A stretch of 64,000 nt of DNA from Hydrogenophaga sp. (GCF_030158645.1 NZ_JAOASO010000026.1:1-64000); one strand, 5' to 3'; counted from the first letter of the stretch, positions 43,111 to 52,758 are shown. The notes: a model not told the origin generated them from the sequence alone. Program-made: numbers and translations.

Positions 43111-44298
43111 ATGCTGATCGACTTCTTCTACACCCTGCGCTCGGCCAAACTGCCGGTGTCCGTCAAGGAATACCTGATGCTGCTGGAGGCGTTGCAGGCC
43201 GACGTGGTCGGGCCGCGCAACCCCGACGCCTGCAGCATGGACGACTTCTACTTCCTGGCGCGCACGGCGCTGGTGAAGGACGAGAAGCACTACGACAAGT
43301 TCGACCGCGCGTTTGCCGCCTACTTCAAGGGCGTGGAAATGATCGCGGACTTCACCAAGCCCATCCCGGCCGACTGGTTGCGCCAGGAGTTGGAACGCAT
43401 CCTGTCCGACGAGCAGAAGGCCAACGCGCCCAAGATGGACTGGGACGAGCTCATGGAGACGCTGAAGAAGCGGCTGGAAGAGCAGAAGGAACGCCACGAA
43501 GGCGGCAGCAAGTGGATCGGCACCGGCGGCACCTCGCCGTTCGGCAACAGCGGGCAGAACCCGCAAGGCGTGCGCATCGGCGGCAAGGGCGGCAACAAGA
43601 GCGGCGTGAAGGTGTGGGAGCAGCGCGCCTACCGCGACTACGACGACACGCAGGAGCTCGGCACGCGCAACATCAAGGTGGCGCTGCGCCGCCTGCGCAA
43701 GTTCGCGCGCGAGGGCAACGAATTCGAGCTGGACCTGCCCGACACCATCCGAGCCACGGCGGCCAACGCCGGCTACCTCGACATCAAGATGATCCCGGAG
43801 CGGCACAACAACGTGAAGGTGCTGCTGCTCATGGACGTGGGCGGCACCATGGACGAGCACATCCAGCGGGTGGAGGAGCTGTTCTCGGCGGTCAAGGGCG
43901 AGTTCAAGCACCTGGACTTTTATTACTTCCACAACTGCGTCTACGACTTCATGTGGAAGAACAACCGCCGCCGCTACGCCGAGAAGTTCCCCACCTGGGA
44001 CATCATCCGCAAGTACAACAAGGACTACAAACTCATCTTCGTGGGCGATGCCACCATGAGTCCTTACGAAATCTTGCAACCCGGCGGCAGCGTGGAATAC
44101 AACAACGAGGAGGCCGGCGCCGAGTGGCTGCAGCGCCTCACGCACGCTTTTCCCAAGTACGCGTGGATCAACCCGGAACCTCAGGGCGTGTGGCAGTATC
44201 GACAGAGCATCAGCGTGATCCAGCAACTCATGAGCCAGCGCATGTTCCCGCTGACCTTGAAGGGACTGGAAGACACGATGAGATTGCTCTCCAAATAA
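43111..44298 (+). CDS. VWA-domain protein (CoxE-like), MoxR partner
   Basis: A 395-residue cytoplasmic protein. The N-terminal half is helical, with a charged linker (about 110-180) rich in Gly and Gln. The C-terminal half is a von Willebrand A domain. The metal-ion site reads LLMDVGGTMDEHI (about 240-252), D-x-G-x-T in place of D-x-S-x-S, and FVGDATMSPYEI supplies the second Asp. Such proteins act with MoxR ATPases. GGGAG precedes the ATG. Immediately followed by tamA after 4 bases. Confidence 0.9.
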   Translation: MLIDFFYTLRSAKLPVSVKEYLMLLEALQADVVGPRNPDACSMDDFYFLARTALVKDEKHYDKFDRAFAAYFKGVEMIADFTKPIPADWLRQELERILSDEQKANAPKMDWDELMETLKKRLEEQKERHEGGSKWIGTGGTSPFGNSGQNPQGVRIGGKGGNKSGVKVWEQRAYRDYDDTQELGTRNIKVALRRLRKFAREGNEFELDLPDTIRATAANAGYLDIKMIPERHNNVKVLLLMDVGGTMDEHIQRVEELFSAVKGEFKHLDFYYFHNCVYDFMWKNNRRRYAEKFPTWDIIRKYNKDYKLIFVGDATMSPYEILQPGGSVEYNNEEAGAEWLQRLTHAFPKYAWINPEPQGVWQYRQSISVIQQLMSQRMFPLTLKGLEDTMRLLSK

Positions 44299-44302
44299 CT
44301 GC

Positions 44303-46348
44303 ATGAAATGTTTTGTCGCGGACCCCGCCCGTTGGGCGGGGTCCTTTCTGTTTTGCGTCGCCTTCTTGTGTCCACCGGGTGCACGGGCGCAAGCCGTGGA
44401 GGCGCCTGTGGCACCCGCGGCCAGCGCCCTGCAGGACGCGGTGGACGCGGCCGATGCCGATGCGCCAGCCGCGCCCACCACCCGCGAGCGCACCACGCCC
44501 CGCACGCCCCGCCCACCGGCCGAGCCCCGCTTCGAGATCGACCTGCAGGCCCCCGACGAGGTGCGCGAGTTTTTGCTGCGCCACCTCGAACTGCAACGCT
44601 TTCGCCTGCTGCGCAACCTCGATGCCAACGAACTCACCCGCCTGCTGGCCGCGGCCCCCGCCAACCTGCGCGAGCTGCTCGCGACGCTGGGTCACTTTTC
44701 ACCCGTGGTGGACGTGATCGGGCCGCCCGCCCTGACCGCGGCGGCCGACGCCGCTGGCGGCAATGGCAATGGCAACCGGCCTCTGGGCACGGTGACCATC
44801 CGGGTGTCGCCGGGCCCCGTCACCCGGGTGGCGTCGGTGAACGTGTCCTTTGTGGGCGACATCGCCACCGCACCCGAGGCCAGCGAGCAACGCGACACCA
44901 TCCAGCGCGAGGTGAGCGTGATGCAGGGCCTGCCGTTTTCGCAAAGCGACTGGGACCGCACCAAGGACGCCGCCCTGCGCGCCCTGATCGCTCGGCGCTA
45001 TCCCGCCGGTCGCGTGCAGAACAGCTTGGCCGACATCGACGCCGACAACCGCCAGGCCAACCTCTACATCGAACTCGACTCGGGCCGTGCCTTTCAAATG
45101 GGCGAAGTCGTGGTGGAAGGGGCACAGCGCTACGACAAGGTGACGGTGGAGCGCCTGGTGCGCCTCTCGGGCGTGGTGCCCGGCAGCGACTACGACCTGG
45201 CCCAGCTGCAAGCGGCGCAGCAGCGCCTGATCGAGAGCGGCTACTACGACTCGGCCTTCGTCTTCGTGGAGCCGAGCATGGACGGCGAGTCCCTGCCGGT
45301 GAAGGTGCAACTGCGCGAGAGCCTGCGCCAGAAGCTGGTGCTCGGCGTGGGCGGCAGCACCGACAGCGGCGCGCGCCTGTCGATCGAGCACACGCACCAC
45401 AGCGTGCCGGGCATCCAATGGCGCGCCGTGAGTGCGCTCAAGATCGAGCGCGTGGACCAGCTCGCCAGCACCGACTGGAGTTCACCGCCCAGCAACGACG
45501 GCTGGCGCTGGATCGCCGGCGGGCGCCTGCTGCGGGAGCAGGACGACTTCAACATCACCACCAGCCAGCGGCTGCGTGCGGGCCAGTCGCAAGACGGCAT
45601 CGAGTACGACCGCAGCTTCTATCTGCAGTACGACCGCGCGAGTGTCTTCAACGAAGCCACGCAGACCTTGCGCACCGCCGAGGCCAACTCGTCGATCACC
45701 GCCAACTACGCCTGGACGCGCCGCCGCTTCGACGACCCGATCTCGCCCAACGCGGGCTATGGCCTCGCGGTGGAACTCGGTGTGGGCTACACGCTGGGCA
45801 CCACCCGCCTGCCCTTCACACGCACGCAGGCGCGCTGGCTGGGGTATTGGCCGCTGGGCGACCGTTCGCCACCGCCCGAGGCCAAGCCGGGTGAAGCGCG
45901 CATGGTGAACACGTTCAACAACCGCACCAACCTCGGCCGCCTGGCGCTGCGGGTGGAAGGTGGCGCGGTGCTCGCCCAACGCAACGCCGCCATTCCCGAC
46001 ACCCAGCTCTTCCTCACCGGCGGTGACGCGACGGTGCGCGGCTACGGCCTGCGCGACATCGGCGTGCGCCAGGCCGACGGCAGCGTGCTGCCGGGTCGCT
46101 ACAAGGGCGTGGTGAGCCTGGAGTGGCAGCGCCCGATCTTCAACGCCAACGGCCGCTCACCGGTGGAAAGCGTGCTGTTCATCGACGGCGGTGCCGTGGC
46201 CAACCGCGCCGGCGACCTCAAGCCCCTGTGGGGCGTGGGCACCGGCGTGCGCTACAACAGCCCGGTGGGCCCGCTGCAGCTCGATCTGGCCTACGGGCTG
46301 GAGACCAAACGCCTGCGCCTGCACCTCAACGTCGGCTTCACCTTCTGA
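44303..46348 (+). CDS. tamA: Outer-membrane translocation and assembly protein TamA
   Basis: A 681-residue Omp85-family protein. Signal peptide around 14-31 (SFLFCVAFLCPPGARAQ). POTRA domains occupy roughly 95-330, including ARRYPAGRVQNSLADIDADNRQANL, and a C-terminal 16-strand barrel begins around 350 and ends with the terminal Phe of LHLNVGFTF. The conserved L6 motif is DATVRGYGLRD (about 575). TamA with TamB inserts autotransporters and other proteins and moves phospholipids to the outer membrane. No ribosome-binding site is seen, and a terminator-like hairpin lies within its first codons. Confidence 0.92.
   Translation: MKCFVADPARWAGSFLFCVAFLCPPGARAQAVEAPVAPAASALQDAVDAADADAPAAPTTRERTTPRTPRPPAEPRFEIDLQAPDEVREFLLRHLELQRFRLLRNLDANELTRLLAAAPANLRELLATLGHFSPVVDVIGPPALTAAADAAGGNGNGNRPLGTVTIRVSPGPVTRVASVNVSFVGDIATAPEASEQRDTIQREVSVMQGLPFSQSDWDRTKDAALRALIARRYPAGRVQNSLADIDADNRQANLYIELDSGRAFQMGEVVVEGAQRYDKVTVERLVRLSGVVPGSDYDLAQLQAAQQRLIESGYYDSAFVFVEPSMDGESLPVKVQLRESLRQKLVLGVGGSTDSGARLSIEHTHHSVPGIQWRAVSALKIERVDQLASTDWSSPPSNDGWRWIAGGRLLREQDDFNITTSQRLRAGQSQDGIEYDRSFYLQYDRASVFNEATQTLRTAEANSSITANYAWTRRRFDDPISPNAGYGLAVELGVGYTLGTTRLPFTRTQARWLGYWPLGDRSPPPEAKPGEARMVNTFNNRTNLGRLALRVEGGAVLAQRNAAIPDTQLFLTGGDATVRGYGLRDIGVRQADGSVLPGRYKGVVSLEWQRPIFNANGRSPVESVLFIDGGAVANRAGDLKPLWGVGTGVRYNSPVGPLQLDLAYGLETKRLRLHLNVGFTF
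44320..44354 (+). terminator. Terminator-shaped hairpin inside the tamA signal-peptide codons
   Basis: GGACCCCGCCC (44320-44330) and GGGCGGGGTCC (44334-44344) form a perfect 11-base stem with a 3-base loop, followed by TTTCTGTTTT. It resembles the terminator of the preceding VWA gene, yet lies 17-51 bases inside tamA. It may attenuate read-through into tamA-tamB. Confidence 0.6.
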
Positions 46349-46355
46349 GGTCTCG

Positions 46356-49300
46356 ATGAACGCCGAGACCCCGCCCCAGGCAGACCCGAAGCGCACACGC
46401 AGCGGCTGGCGCAGGGTCGCGCTCTGGCTGCCCGTCGGGCTGCTGGGGGTGTTGCTGTCGGTGGCCCTGGCGGCCTGGGTCTGGGCCGGCACGGCGGGCT
46501 CGCTGGCGCAGGCCATTGGCTGGGGCCAGGGCCACATGGCGAAACAAGGCCAGAGCGCGGGCACGCTCAGCGTGGCCGAGGTGCAGGGCAGCCTGCGCAA
46601 CGGCGGCGAGATCGGGCGGCTGCAATGGCAGCGCGACGAACTGATCGTGCAGGCCACCAGCGTGCGCATTGCGCTGGACAACCGCTTCTGGCTGGACGCC
46701 CTGCTCGCGCGCGGCCTGCGCCTCTCGCAACTCGACATCGACCGCCTGCAGATCACCGACCGCCGCCCGCCCAGCCCGGTGGAGCCGCTGCAACCCATCA
46801 CCCTGCCCGTGGGCGTGACGCTGCCGTGGTCGGTGGGTGAGCTGGTGCTCGACGGCAACCAGGCGATCGCGCTCAGCGGTCTCAAGGGCCAGTACCGCTA
46901 CCGCCCGGCCGACAGCCTGTGGAACCTGGGCGTGGCCGACGCGCACCAGCTCGATCTGGAGAACCTGCAGGTGGCCGGCGGGCTGTACCAGATCCAGGCG
47001 GTGCTGGGCGCTCAAGCCCCGATGCCGCTGCGGGTGGACGCGCAGGGCGAGGTGAAGGCCACCGTGCCCGGCGGCGAAGACCTCGTGCTCAAGGCCATCG
47101 GCAAAGTGACCGGCCAGTTGGCCGAGTCCGACGCAGCGCTGGACGCCACCGCCAACCTCACCACCAGCACATCCGACACGCCGGTGCTCGACGCCTCCGC
47201 GCGCATCCGCCCCTGGAAGACCCAGCCGATCGAGGCGGCCAACGCGCGCATGAACCGGCTCAACCTCGCCGCGCTCTGGCCGCAAGCGCCGGTGACGGAA
47301 CTCAGCGGCACGGTGGTGGCGCAGCCCGAGGGCGAGGCCTGGCGTGCGCAGGTGCGCCTGACCAACGCCGTGCCCGGCCCCGCCGACCAACAACGCCTGC
47401 CGCTGCAAAGCCTGCAAGCCGATCTGGAGCAGCGCGGCGCGCGCTGGACGCTCGCCAACCTCGATGCCCAGCTCGGGGGTGGCCGCGTGCAAGGCCAGGG
47501 CTGGCGCGAACCGGCCGCCTCGCCGCTCGGTGACTTCCAGGGCGAACTGAAAGCCAGCCGCATCAACCCCGCCGCGCTGTGGAGCAGCATCGCACCGGCC
47601 GCGCTCGACGGCTCGTTCGCCGCCCGCGCGGTCAACGCCGAATCCGCCAACCCGGCGATCGACCTCAGCGCCGTGGTCAAACCTTCCGGCACGCAGCCCA
47701 AGGCCGGCCAACTCGCCGGCCTGCGCCTGCGGGACCTGAACCTGCAGGGCCGCTGGACGCCCCAGCCCGACAACGCCGCGCTCGGCGTGCTCGACCTGCG
47801 CACCCTCAGCGCCGGCCTGGCCGACGCCACGCTGGACGGCCAGGGCCAGCTCGATGTGGGCGCGCGCCGCTTCGACGGGCGCCTCGCGCTCAAACTGCCC
47901 GGCGCCCAGGGCGACTGGCAAGGCCGGGTGGCCCATGCCCAAGGCAAGGGTGCGCTGACCCTCGCGCTGGACGACGCATCGCGCGTGCTCGCCTGGGTGA
48001 AGAGCCTGCAGACGCTGCCGGTGGTGGGCCCGCTGCTGCGCGCGCAGCTCGACGCACAGCCCGGCTTGCAGGCCGAGGGCAACGCCCGCCTCACCGCCAG
48101 CTGGGACGGCGGCCTGGGCGTGCTCGGCTACCCCGCGCCCGTGACAGGTGCGACCACCGCTGCGCCACCGCGCGTGCAAGCCCGCCTGCAGGCAGCACGA
48201 CTCGTCATCGCACGCGGCAGCGCAGCGCGCGCCGCCGACCCGGCCAACGGCGCCGATGCGGTGGTGGGCACGCTGCAAACACTGAGCCTCGCCAACCTGA
48301 ACCTGCAGGCCGGCGGCCAGCCCCACCAGCTCGACATCACCGCCACCGGCCAGGCCGCACAAGGCCCCTGGCGCGGCACGCTGGACACCCAGGGCCAGCT
48401 GCAGTTGGGCAGCGCGCAACGGCCCGACATCGACAGCGGACGCCTGGACCTCAGCCGCCTGCAACTGCGTGCCACCGACAGCGCGCGCAAGGACCGCGTG
48501 GTGGACTGGACGCTGCAAAGCGTGGCCGCGCTCGGCCTGCGCTGGCAGGACGCGCGCACCGCCATCAACCTGCAGGCCGACGCCGGCCGGTTGCGCCTGC
48601 AGCCCACCTTCAGCAACCGCGTGGGCGGCGCACCAAGCGCCACCGCCATCACCACCGCCCCCATGGCCCTGGCCTGGGACCAGCTCAGCTGGCAAAAGGG
48701 CGCGCTGGCGACGCGCGGCCAGCTCACCGGCTTGCCGCTCTCCTGGGTGGACGCCTTCACCACCGCCGAGGGCGCGAAGAGCGGCCCCCTGAGCCAGGCC
48801 GGCCTGGGCGGTGACGTGGTGTTCGATGGCAACTGGGATTTTTTCCTGCCCGCCGACGCCACCACAACCCCGCGCCTGAGCGCCCAGCTGCAACGCCGCA
48901 GCGGCGACCTGTCGGTGCAGACCGATGGCGCGTTCGACGAGAACACCACCTCCACCCAGCGGCTGCAGACCGGCATCCAGGACGCGCGGCTGAGCGTGAC
49001 CACCCAGGGCGCCAACGTGCAGGCCAGCCTGCGCTGGGACACCGAGCGCCTGGGACAGGCCAGCGCCGATCTGGTCACCACGCTCAGCCCGCCCAATGGC
49101 GAGCAGACCGCGTGGCACTGGGCGCCCGACGCGCCCTTGCGCGGCACCATCACGGCCAGCCTGCCGCAGGTGGGCGTGTGGTCGGCGCTGGCGCCACCCG
49201 GCTGGCGCGTGCGCGGCACGCTGGCCGCCAGCGCCACGCTCAGCGGCACGCGCGCCAACCCGCTGTGGAACGGCACGCTGCAGGCCGACCAGTTGGCGCT

Positions 49301-50450
49301 GCGCTCCATCGTCAACGGCATCTCGTTCTCGCGCGGCGAACTGCGGGCCACGCTGGCCGGCGAACGCATCACCATCGACCGCTTCTACCTGCAAGGCCGC
49401 GGCGGTGTGGAAACCGGCGGCACGCTGCTGGCCAGCGGCACCACCGAGTTCAAGCGCGTCACGGTGGACGGCGTGAGCCAGCGCCAGCCCTACATCAACC
49501 TGCAGGCCACGGCGACGAAGCTGCGCGTGTCGTCCCGCGCCGACCGCCGCCTCACGCTCTCGGGCCAGCTGCAGGCCGAGCTGGTGGGCACGGCGCTGCA
49601 GATCCGTGGCGGGCTGCGGGCCGACTCCGCGCTCTTTGTGCTGCCCGACGAATCCACCCCCAGCCTGGGCGCCGACGTGGTGGTGCGCGGCACCGAAACC
49701 GCGCTGGAAACACCGGGCGCGTTCCGCGTGCGACCCGATGTGCTGATCGACATCGACCTGGGCGACGACTTCCAGGTGAGCGGCCAGGGCCTGCAGACGC
49801 GTTTGGCGGGCCAGATCAATGTGCGCAGCACGCCCGAACTGCCGACACCGCGCGTGTTGGGTGACGTGCGCACCGAACGCGGCTCTTACCGCGCTTACGG
49901 CCAGCAGCTCACGATTGAAAACGGCGTGCTGCGTTTCACCGGGCCCTACGACAACCCCACGCTGGACATCACCGCCGTGCGCCCCAACAGCAGCCAGCGC
50001 GTGGGCGTGCAGATCAGCGGCACCGCGCAGTCGCCGCGCGTGCGCCTGTTCTCGGACCCCGAACTGCCCGACAGCGAAAAACTCGCCTGGCTGGTGCTGG
50101 GTCGCCCCGCCAGCGGCGCCGGGGCCGAGGCCGCCGTGCTGCAACAAGCCGCGCTGGCCTTGCTGGCAGGGCGCGACGGCCGGCTCGACGGTGGCCTGGC
50201 CAGTGCGCTGGGCCTGGACGAGGTGTCATTTGCCGGCAGTGGCACCAACGCCGACGGCACGACCGCCGCGGCCGCGCTCACGCTGGGCAAGCGCCTGTCC
50301 AACAACCTCTACCTCAGCTACGAACGCAGCCTGGCCGGGGCGTTGGGCACGGTCAGCATCTTCTACGACGTGTCGCGCCGCCTCACGGTGCGGGCTCGGG
50401 CGGGCGAAGAGAACGCGCTGGATCTGATCTTCACCATCCAGTACGACTGA
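46356..50450 (+). CDS. tamB: Translocation and assembly module protein TamB
   Basis: A 1364-residue inner-membrane-anchored protein. A single N-terminal signal anchor (about 24-46, VALWLPVGLLGVLLSVALAAWVW) is followed by a very long beta-rich region, and the DUF490 (TamB) domain makes up the last 350 residues, with GDVRTERGSYRAYGQQLTIENG, YDNPTLDITAVRP and the C-terminal ALTLGKRLSNNLYLSYERSLAG. TamB forms a hydrophobic groove for lipid transport between membranes and works with TamA, whose stop is 7 bases upstream. GAGG precedes the ATG. Confidence 0.94.
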   Translation: MNAETPPQADPKRTRSGWRRVALWLPVGLLGVLLSVALAAWVWAGTAGSLAQAIGWGQGHMAKQGQSAGTLSVAEVQGSLRNGGEIGRLQWQRDELIVQATSVRIALDNRFWLDALLARGLRLSQLDIDRLQITDRRPPSPVEPLQPITLPVGVTLPWSVGELVLDGNQAIALSGLKGQYRYRPADSLWNLGVADAHQLDLENLQVAGGLYQIQAVLGAQAPMPLRVDAQGEVKATVPGGEDLVLKAIGKVTGQLAESDAALDATANLTTSTSDTPVLDASARIRPWKTQPIEAANARMNRLNLAALWPQAPVTELSGTVVAQPEGEAWRAQVRLTNAVPGPADQQRLPLQSLQADLEQRGARWTLANLDAQLGGGRVQGQGWREPAASPLGDFQGELKASRINPAALWSSIAPAALDGSFAARAVNAESANPAIDLSAVVKPSGTQPKAGQLAGLRLRDLNLQGRWTPQPDNAALGVLDLRTLSAGLADATLDGQGQLDVGARRFDGRLALKLPGAQGDWQGRVAHAQGKGALTLALDDASRVLAWVKSLQTLPVVGPLLRAQLDAQPGLQAEGNARLTASWDGGLGVLGYPAPVTGATTAAPPRVQARLQAARLVIARGSAARAADPANGADAVVGTLQTLSLANLNLQAGGQPHQLDITATGQAAQGPWRGTLDTQGQLQLGSAQRPDIDSGRLDLSRLQLRATDSARKDRVVDWTLQSVAALGLRWQDARTAINLQADAGRLRLQPTFSNRVGGAPSATAITTAPMALAWDQLSWQKGALATRGQLTGLPLSWVDAFTTAEGAKSGPLSQAGLGGDVVFDGNWDFFLPADATTTPRLSAQLQRRSGDLSVQTDGAFDENTTSTQRLQTGIQDARLSVTTQGANVQASLRWDTERLGQASADLVTTLSPPNGEQTAWHWAPDAPLRGTITASLPQVGVWSALAPPGWRVRGTLAASATLSGTRANPLWNGTLQADQLALRSIVNGISFSRGELRATLAGERITIDRFYLQGRGGVETGGTLLASGTTEFKRVTVDGVSQRQPYINLQATATKLRVSSRADRRLTLSGQLQAELVGTALQIRGGLRADSALFVLPDESTPSLGADVVVRGTETALETPGAFRVRPDVLIDIDLGDDFQVSGQGLQTRLAGQINVRSTPELPTPRVLGDVRTERGSYRAYGQQLTIENGVLRFTGPYDNPTLDITAVRPNSSQRVGVQISGTAQSPRVRLFSDPELPDSEKLAWLVLGRPASGAGAEAAVLQQAALALLAGRDGRLDGGLASALGLDEVSFAGSGTNADGTTAAAALTLGKRLSNNLYLSYERSLAGALGTVSIFYDVSRRLTVRARAGEENALDLIFTIQYD

Positions 50451-50506
50451 GGCCGCCCCGCAGCGGCTCGCTCGGAACCGCCCCCGTACAATGCGCGCAC
50501 ACCTGT

Positions 50507-50581
50507 GCGGCCATAGTTCAACGGATAGAACGGGCCCCTCCTAAGGGCCAGATAGGGGTTCGATTCCCTTTGGCCGCACCA
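50507..50581 (+). tRNA. tRNA-Arg (anticodon CCU)
   Basis: A 75-base tRNA. Acceptor arms GCGGCCA and TGGCCGC pair exactly, with an encoded ACCA end. The anticodon stem GGCCC/GGGCC closes loop CTCCTAA, giving CCU, which reads AGG. The T arm AGGGGTTCGATTCCCTT is normal. A TACAAT box at 50487-50492 may be its -10 element. Confidence 0.95.
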
Positions 50582-50607
50582 CCTGACAACGGCATCGCTG
50601 GCCCGCT

Positions 50608-51861
50608 TCAGCGCAGCATGGCGTAGCCCACACCGATCGCCGCCGCCAACCCCACCGCATCCGCAAACAGCGCACAGGCCAGTGCATGCCGCGCGTGCTG
50701 AATGCCCACGCTGCCGAAGTACACCGCGAGCACATAGAAGGTGGTTTCGGTCGAGCCCTGCACGATGGCCGCCAGACGCCCGGCGAACGAATCCACACCG
50801 TGCGTCTGCATCACATCGATCATCAGACCGCGCGCACCCGCGCCCGAGAGCACCTTCATCAGACCCACCGGCAGCGCCGGGAGAAAGTCGGTGTCCCAAC
50901 CCATCGCCGCCACCCCCGCACCGATGCCCGAGAGCAGGAAGTCCATGCACCCGGCCGCGCGAAACACGCCGATGGCGATCAGGATGGCGATGAGGTAGGG
51001 CACGATCTGGATCGCCACACCGAAGCCTTCCTTCGCACCATCGATGAAGGCGTCGTACACGTTGATGCGCTTGAAGGCCCCCGCCAGCACGAACAGCATC
51101 ACCACGCTCAGGATCACGCCCGCACCGGTGGTGCCGGCCACCCGCGCGGCCTGCTCGGCGGGCAGGCGGGCCAACGCGGTCACGGCCATGGCCAGCAGAC
51201 CCGCGACCGCTCCCACCGGCAACAGAAAGCGCGCGCGCCACAACGGCAGCCGCTGGCACACCGCGACCGCCAGCACACCGGCCATCAACGACATGAAGGT
51301 GACCAGCAGCGTGGGCAGGAAAATGTCGGCTGCGTTGAAGTCCGCACCGAGTCCTTGTTTGAGCGCGATGCTCTGGCGGATGGCAATGACCGAGGTGGGG
51401 ATCAGCGTGAGGCCCGCGGTGTTCATGACCACGAACATGATCTGCGCGTTGCTCGCCGTGCCGGGCGCCCCGGTGTTGAGCGTCTGCAGCTCGCGCATCG
51501 CCTTGAGGCCCAGCGGCGTGGCGGCGTTGTCCAGACCCAGCAGGTTGGCCGAGATGTTCATGGTCATCGCACCCTGCGCCGGGTGGCCTTGCGGCACCGC
51601 GGGAAACAGCCGCCGCAACAAGGGTCCGGCCAGTCGCGCGAGCAGCTCGATCATCCCGGCGCGCTCGCCCACGCGCATGAGCCCCAGCCACAGCGCCATC
51701 ACGCCAGCCAGACCCAGCGAAATCTCGAAGCCCGAGCGTGCGCCGTCGAACATGGCCGTCATGAGCGCCTGCAGGATGCCGTGCTCGCCAAGCAACCATC
51801 GCACCACGGCGGTGGCAAATGCCACGGTGAAGAAACCGACCCAGACCCAGTTGAGCGCCAT
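50608..51861 (-). CDS. SpmA-SpmB fusion (nucleoside-recognition/Gate domain membrane protein)
   Basis: A 417-residue membrane protein made of two Gate-domain halves. The first (about 1-200) matches SpmA: FEISLGLAGVMALWLGLMRVGERAG and NISANLLGLDNAATPLGLKAM. The second (about 225-417) matches SpmB: FIDGAKEGFGVAIQIVPYLIAILI and GSTETTFYVLAVYFGSVG. In spore formers these are separate proteins required for spore core dehydration. Non-sporulating proteobacteria carry the fused form, of unknown function, probably solute transport. Start at ATG 51861. Confidence 0.92.
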   Translation of the reverse strand: MALNWVWVGFFTVAFATAVVRWLLGEHGILQALMTAMFDGARSGFEISLGLAGVMALWLGLMRVGERAGMIELLARLAGPLLRRLFPAVPQGHPAQGAMTMNISANLLGLDNAATPLGLKAMRELQTLNTGAPGTASNAQIMFVVMNTAGLTLIPTSVIAIRQSIALKQGLGADFNAADIFLPTLLVTFMSLMAGVLAVAVCQRLPLWRARFLLPVGAVAGLLAMAVTALARLPAEQAARVAGTTGAGVILSVVMLFVLAGAFKRINVYDAFIDGAKEGFGVAIQIVPYLIAILIAIGVFRAAGCMDFLLSGIGAGVAAMGWDTDFLPALPVGLMKVLSGAGARGLMIDVMQTHGVDSFAGRLAAIVQGSTETTFYVLAVYFGSVGIQHARHALACALFADAVGLAAAIGVGYAMLR

Positions 51862-52026
51862 GGACAGGGATGGTAGTCGGTGCGTGCATATTGTCTTGAG
51901 GGTGGCGATCTTTCAATCGCAATTACACGACCAGTCGCTCACTCTAAACCTCAGCAGCTCGTCTTAAGGTCGGTGTTGTGGGTCAATCCTCTCAAAGAAA
52001 AGAGCCTCCTCAAAACCCGGGGCGGT

Positions 52027-52284
52027 TCAGCCCCCATTGCCACCGAGCCCTTGTTTGATCTGCACATCGTTGGCCACCGACACACGCAATGAGTTGCCCG
52101 CCGGCACGCTCACGTCGGCCACATGAGTAGGCACCTGAGGAAGGGCGTACTTGCTGGCAATCTGCTCACGCGAGAGGCCTGCGATGTGATTCTGGCCAGC
52201 CAGACCCATGCACTGGAGATCGGTGCCACCTGCTCGGCTGTGGGATTTGCGGTGGCCATCCGTTGGTAAGCCCCCCACCGGCAT
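52027..52284 (-). pseudogene. Orphan truncated copy of the CdiA toxin tip
   Basis: An 85-codon open frame whose last 52 codons (52030-52185) encode exactly the sequence at residues 2499-2550 of the adjacent CdiA-like protein, then stop at TGA 52027. The 33 preceding residues (MPVGGLPTDGH..) match nothing and look like unrelated or out-of-frame sequence. The copy ends just before the GGGVQFE motif that I suspect is catalytic, so it cannot be an active toxin. It differs from the main copy at 10 of 156 bases, all silent. It is a remnant of a former toxin module of the kind stored downstream of CDI loci. Confidence 0.75.
52030..52185 (-). repeat. Direct repeat, copy in orphan fragment
   Basis: A 156-base stretch matching 52845-53000 in the same orientation, with 10 base differences and no amino-acid change. 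Confidence 0.95.
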
Positions 52285-52287
52285 ATC

Positions 52288-52758
52288 TCACTTCACCTGA
52301 TCCCCGGTGCAGGTGGCCACCCCCGTCTCGGGATCCAGCACATAGCTCCACCAGCGCGTGAGCAGATAGACCACGCAGCCAGGGCGCCACACACCTTCGG
52401 GTTCAGGCTCGACCGCGCCGTGCTCATCCATGCCCAGACTGGTGAACGGGTCCAGGTAGCCTTGCTCTGTGTAGGCGCCGTCGATCCTTCCTTCCCGCCT
52501 CAATCGTTTGGCCATCTCGTGCAGCTGATCCCATGGCATGTGCGTGGGGTTCTCGATCCGCCTCACCTGCCAGACCACCTCATTCTTCGCGTTCAGGCGG
52601 AAGACGTTGTGGTTGGCGAGTTCGATGTCTGGCCAGTCTTTGCCGGTCGGAAACTCAGGTGTCGAATATGGACTTGCATGAACGATTCGTCCCCCATCGG
52701 CAAGTTTCACCATATCAATGACGCGAAGGTCGCAAAAGGAGAGTATTTCTCGGGTCAT
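52288..52758 (-). CDS. Candidate CdiI-type immunity protein
   Basis: A 156-residue acidic cytoplasmic protein with no signal peptide, encoded immediately after the CdiA-like toxin. Its ATG overlaps the cdiA stop as ATGA, so the two are made together. Strands are predicted from IVHASPYST, NHNVFRLNAKNEVVWQVRRI and VVYLLTRWWSYVLDP. The 'V-W-Q-V-R-R-I' and C-terminal WWSYVLDPETG patterns recall small immunity proteins of polymorphic toxin systems, but I cannot assign a family. Its function as the cognate inhibitor of the upstream C-terminal toxin is inferred from position and size. Confidence 0.7.
   Translation of the reverse strand: MTREILSFCDLRVIDMVKLADGGRIVHASPYSTPEFPTGKDWPDIELANHNVFRLNAKNEVVWQVRRIENPTHMPWDQLHEMAKRLRREGRIDGAYTEQGYLDPFTSLGMDEHGAVEPEPEGVWRPGCVVYLLTRWWSYVLDPETGVATCTGDQVK

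Noticed and set aside
46338-50147. Open frame of about 1269 codons on the minus strand across tamB
   Set aside because: It is an antisense shadow of tamB in G/C-rich codons; the product is low-complexity Arg/Ala/Gly/His with no domain, whereas the plus strand encodes a full TamB.
51862-52026. A terminator or further orphan immunity gene in the gap after spmAB
   Set aside because: I saw no stem with a T-run and no open frame of credible length; the 165 bases hold nothing I can support.
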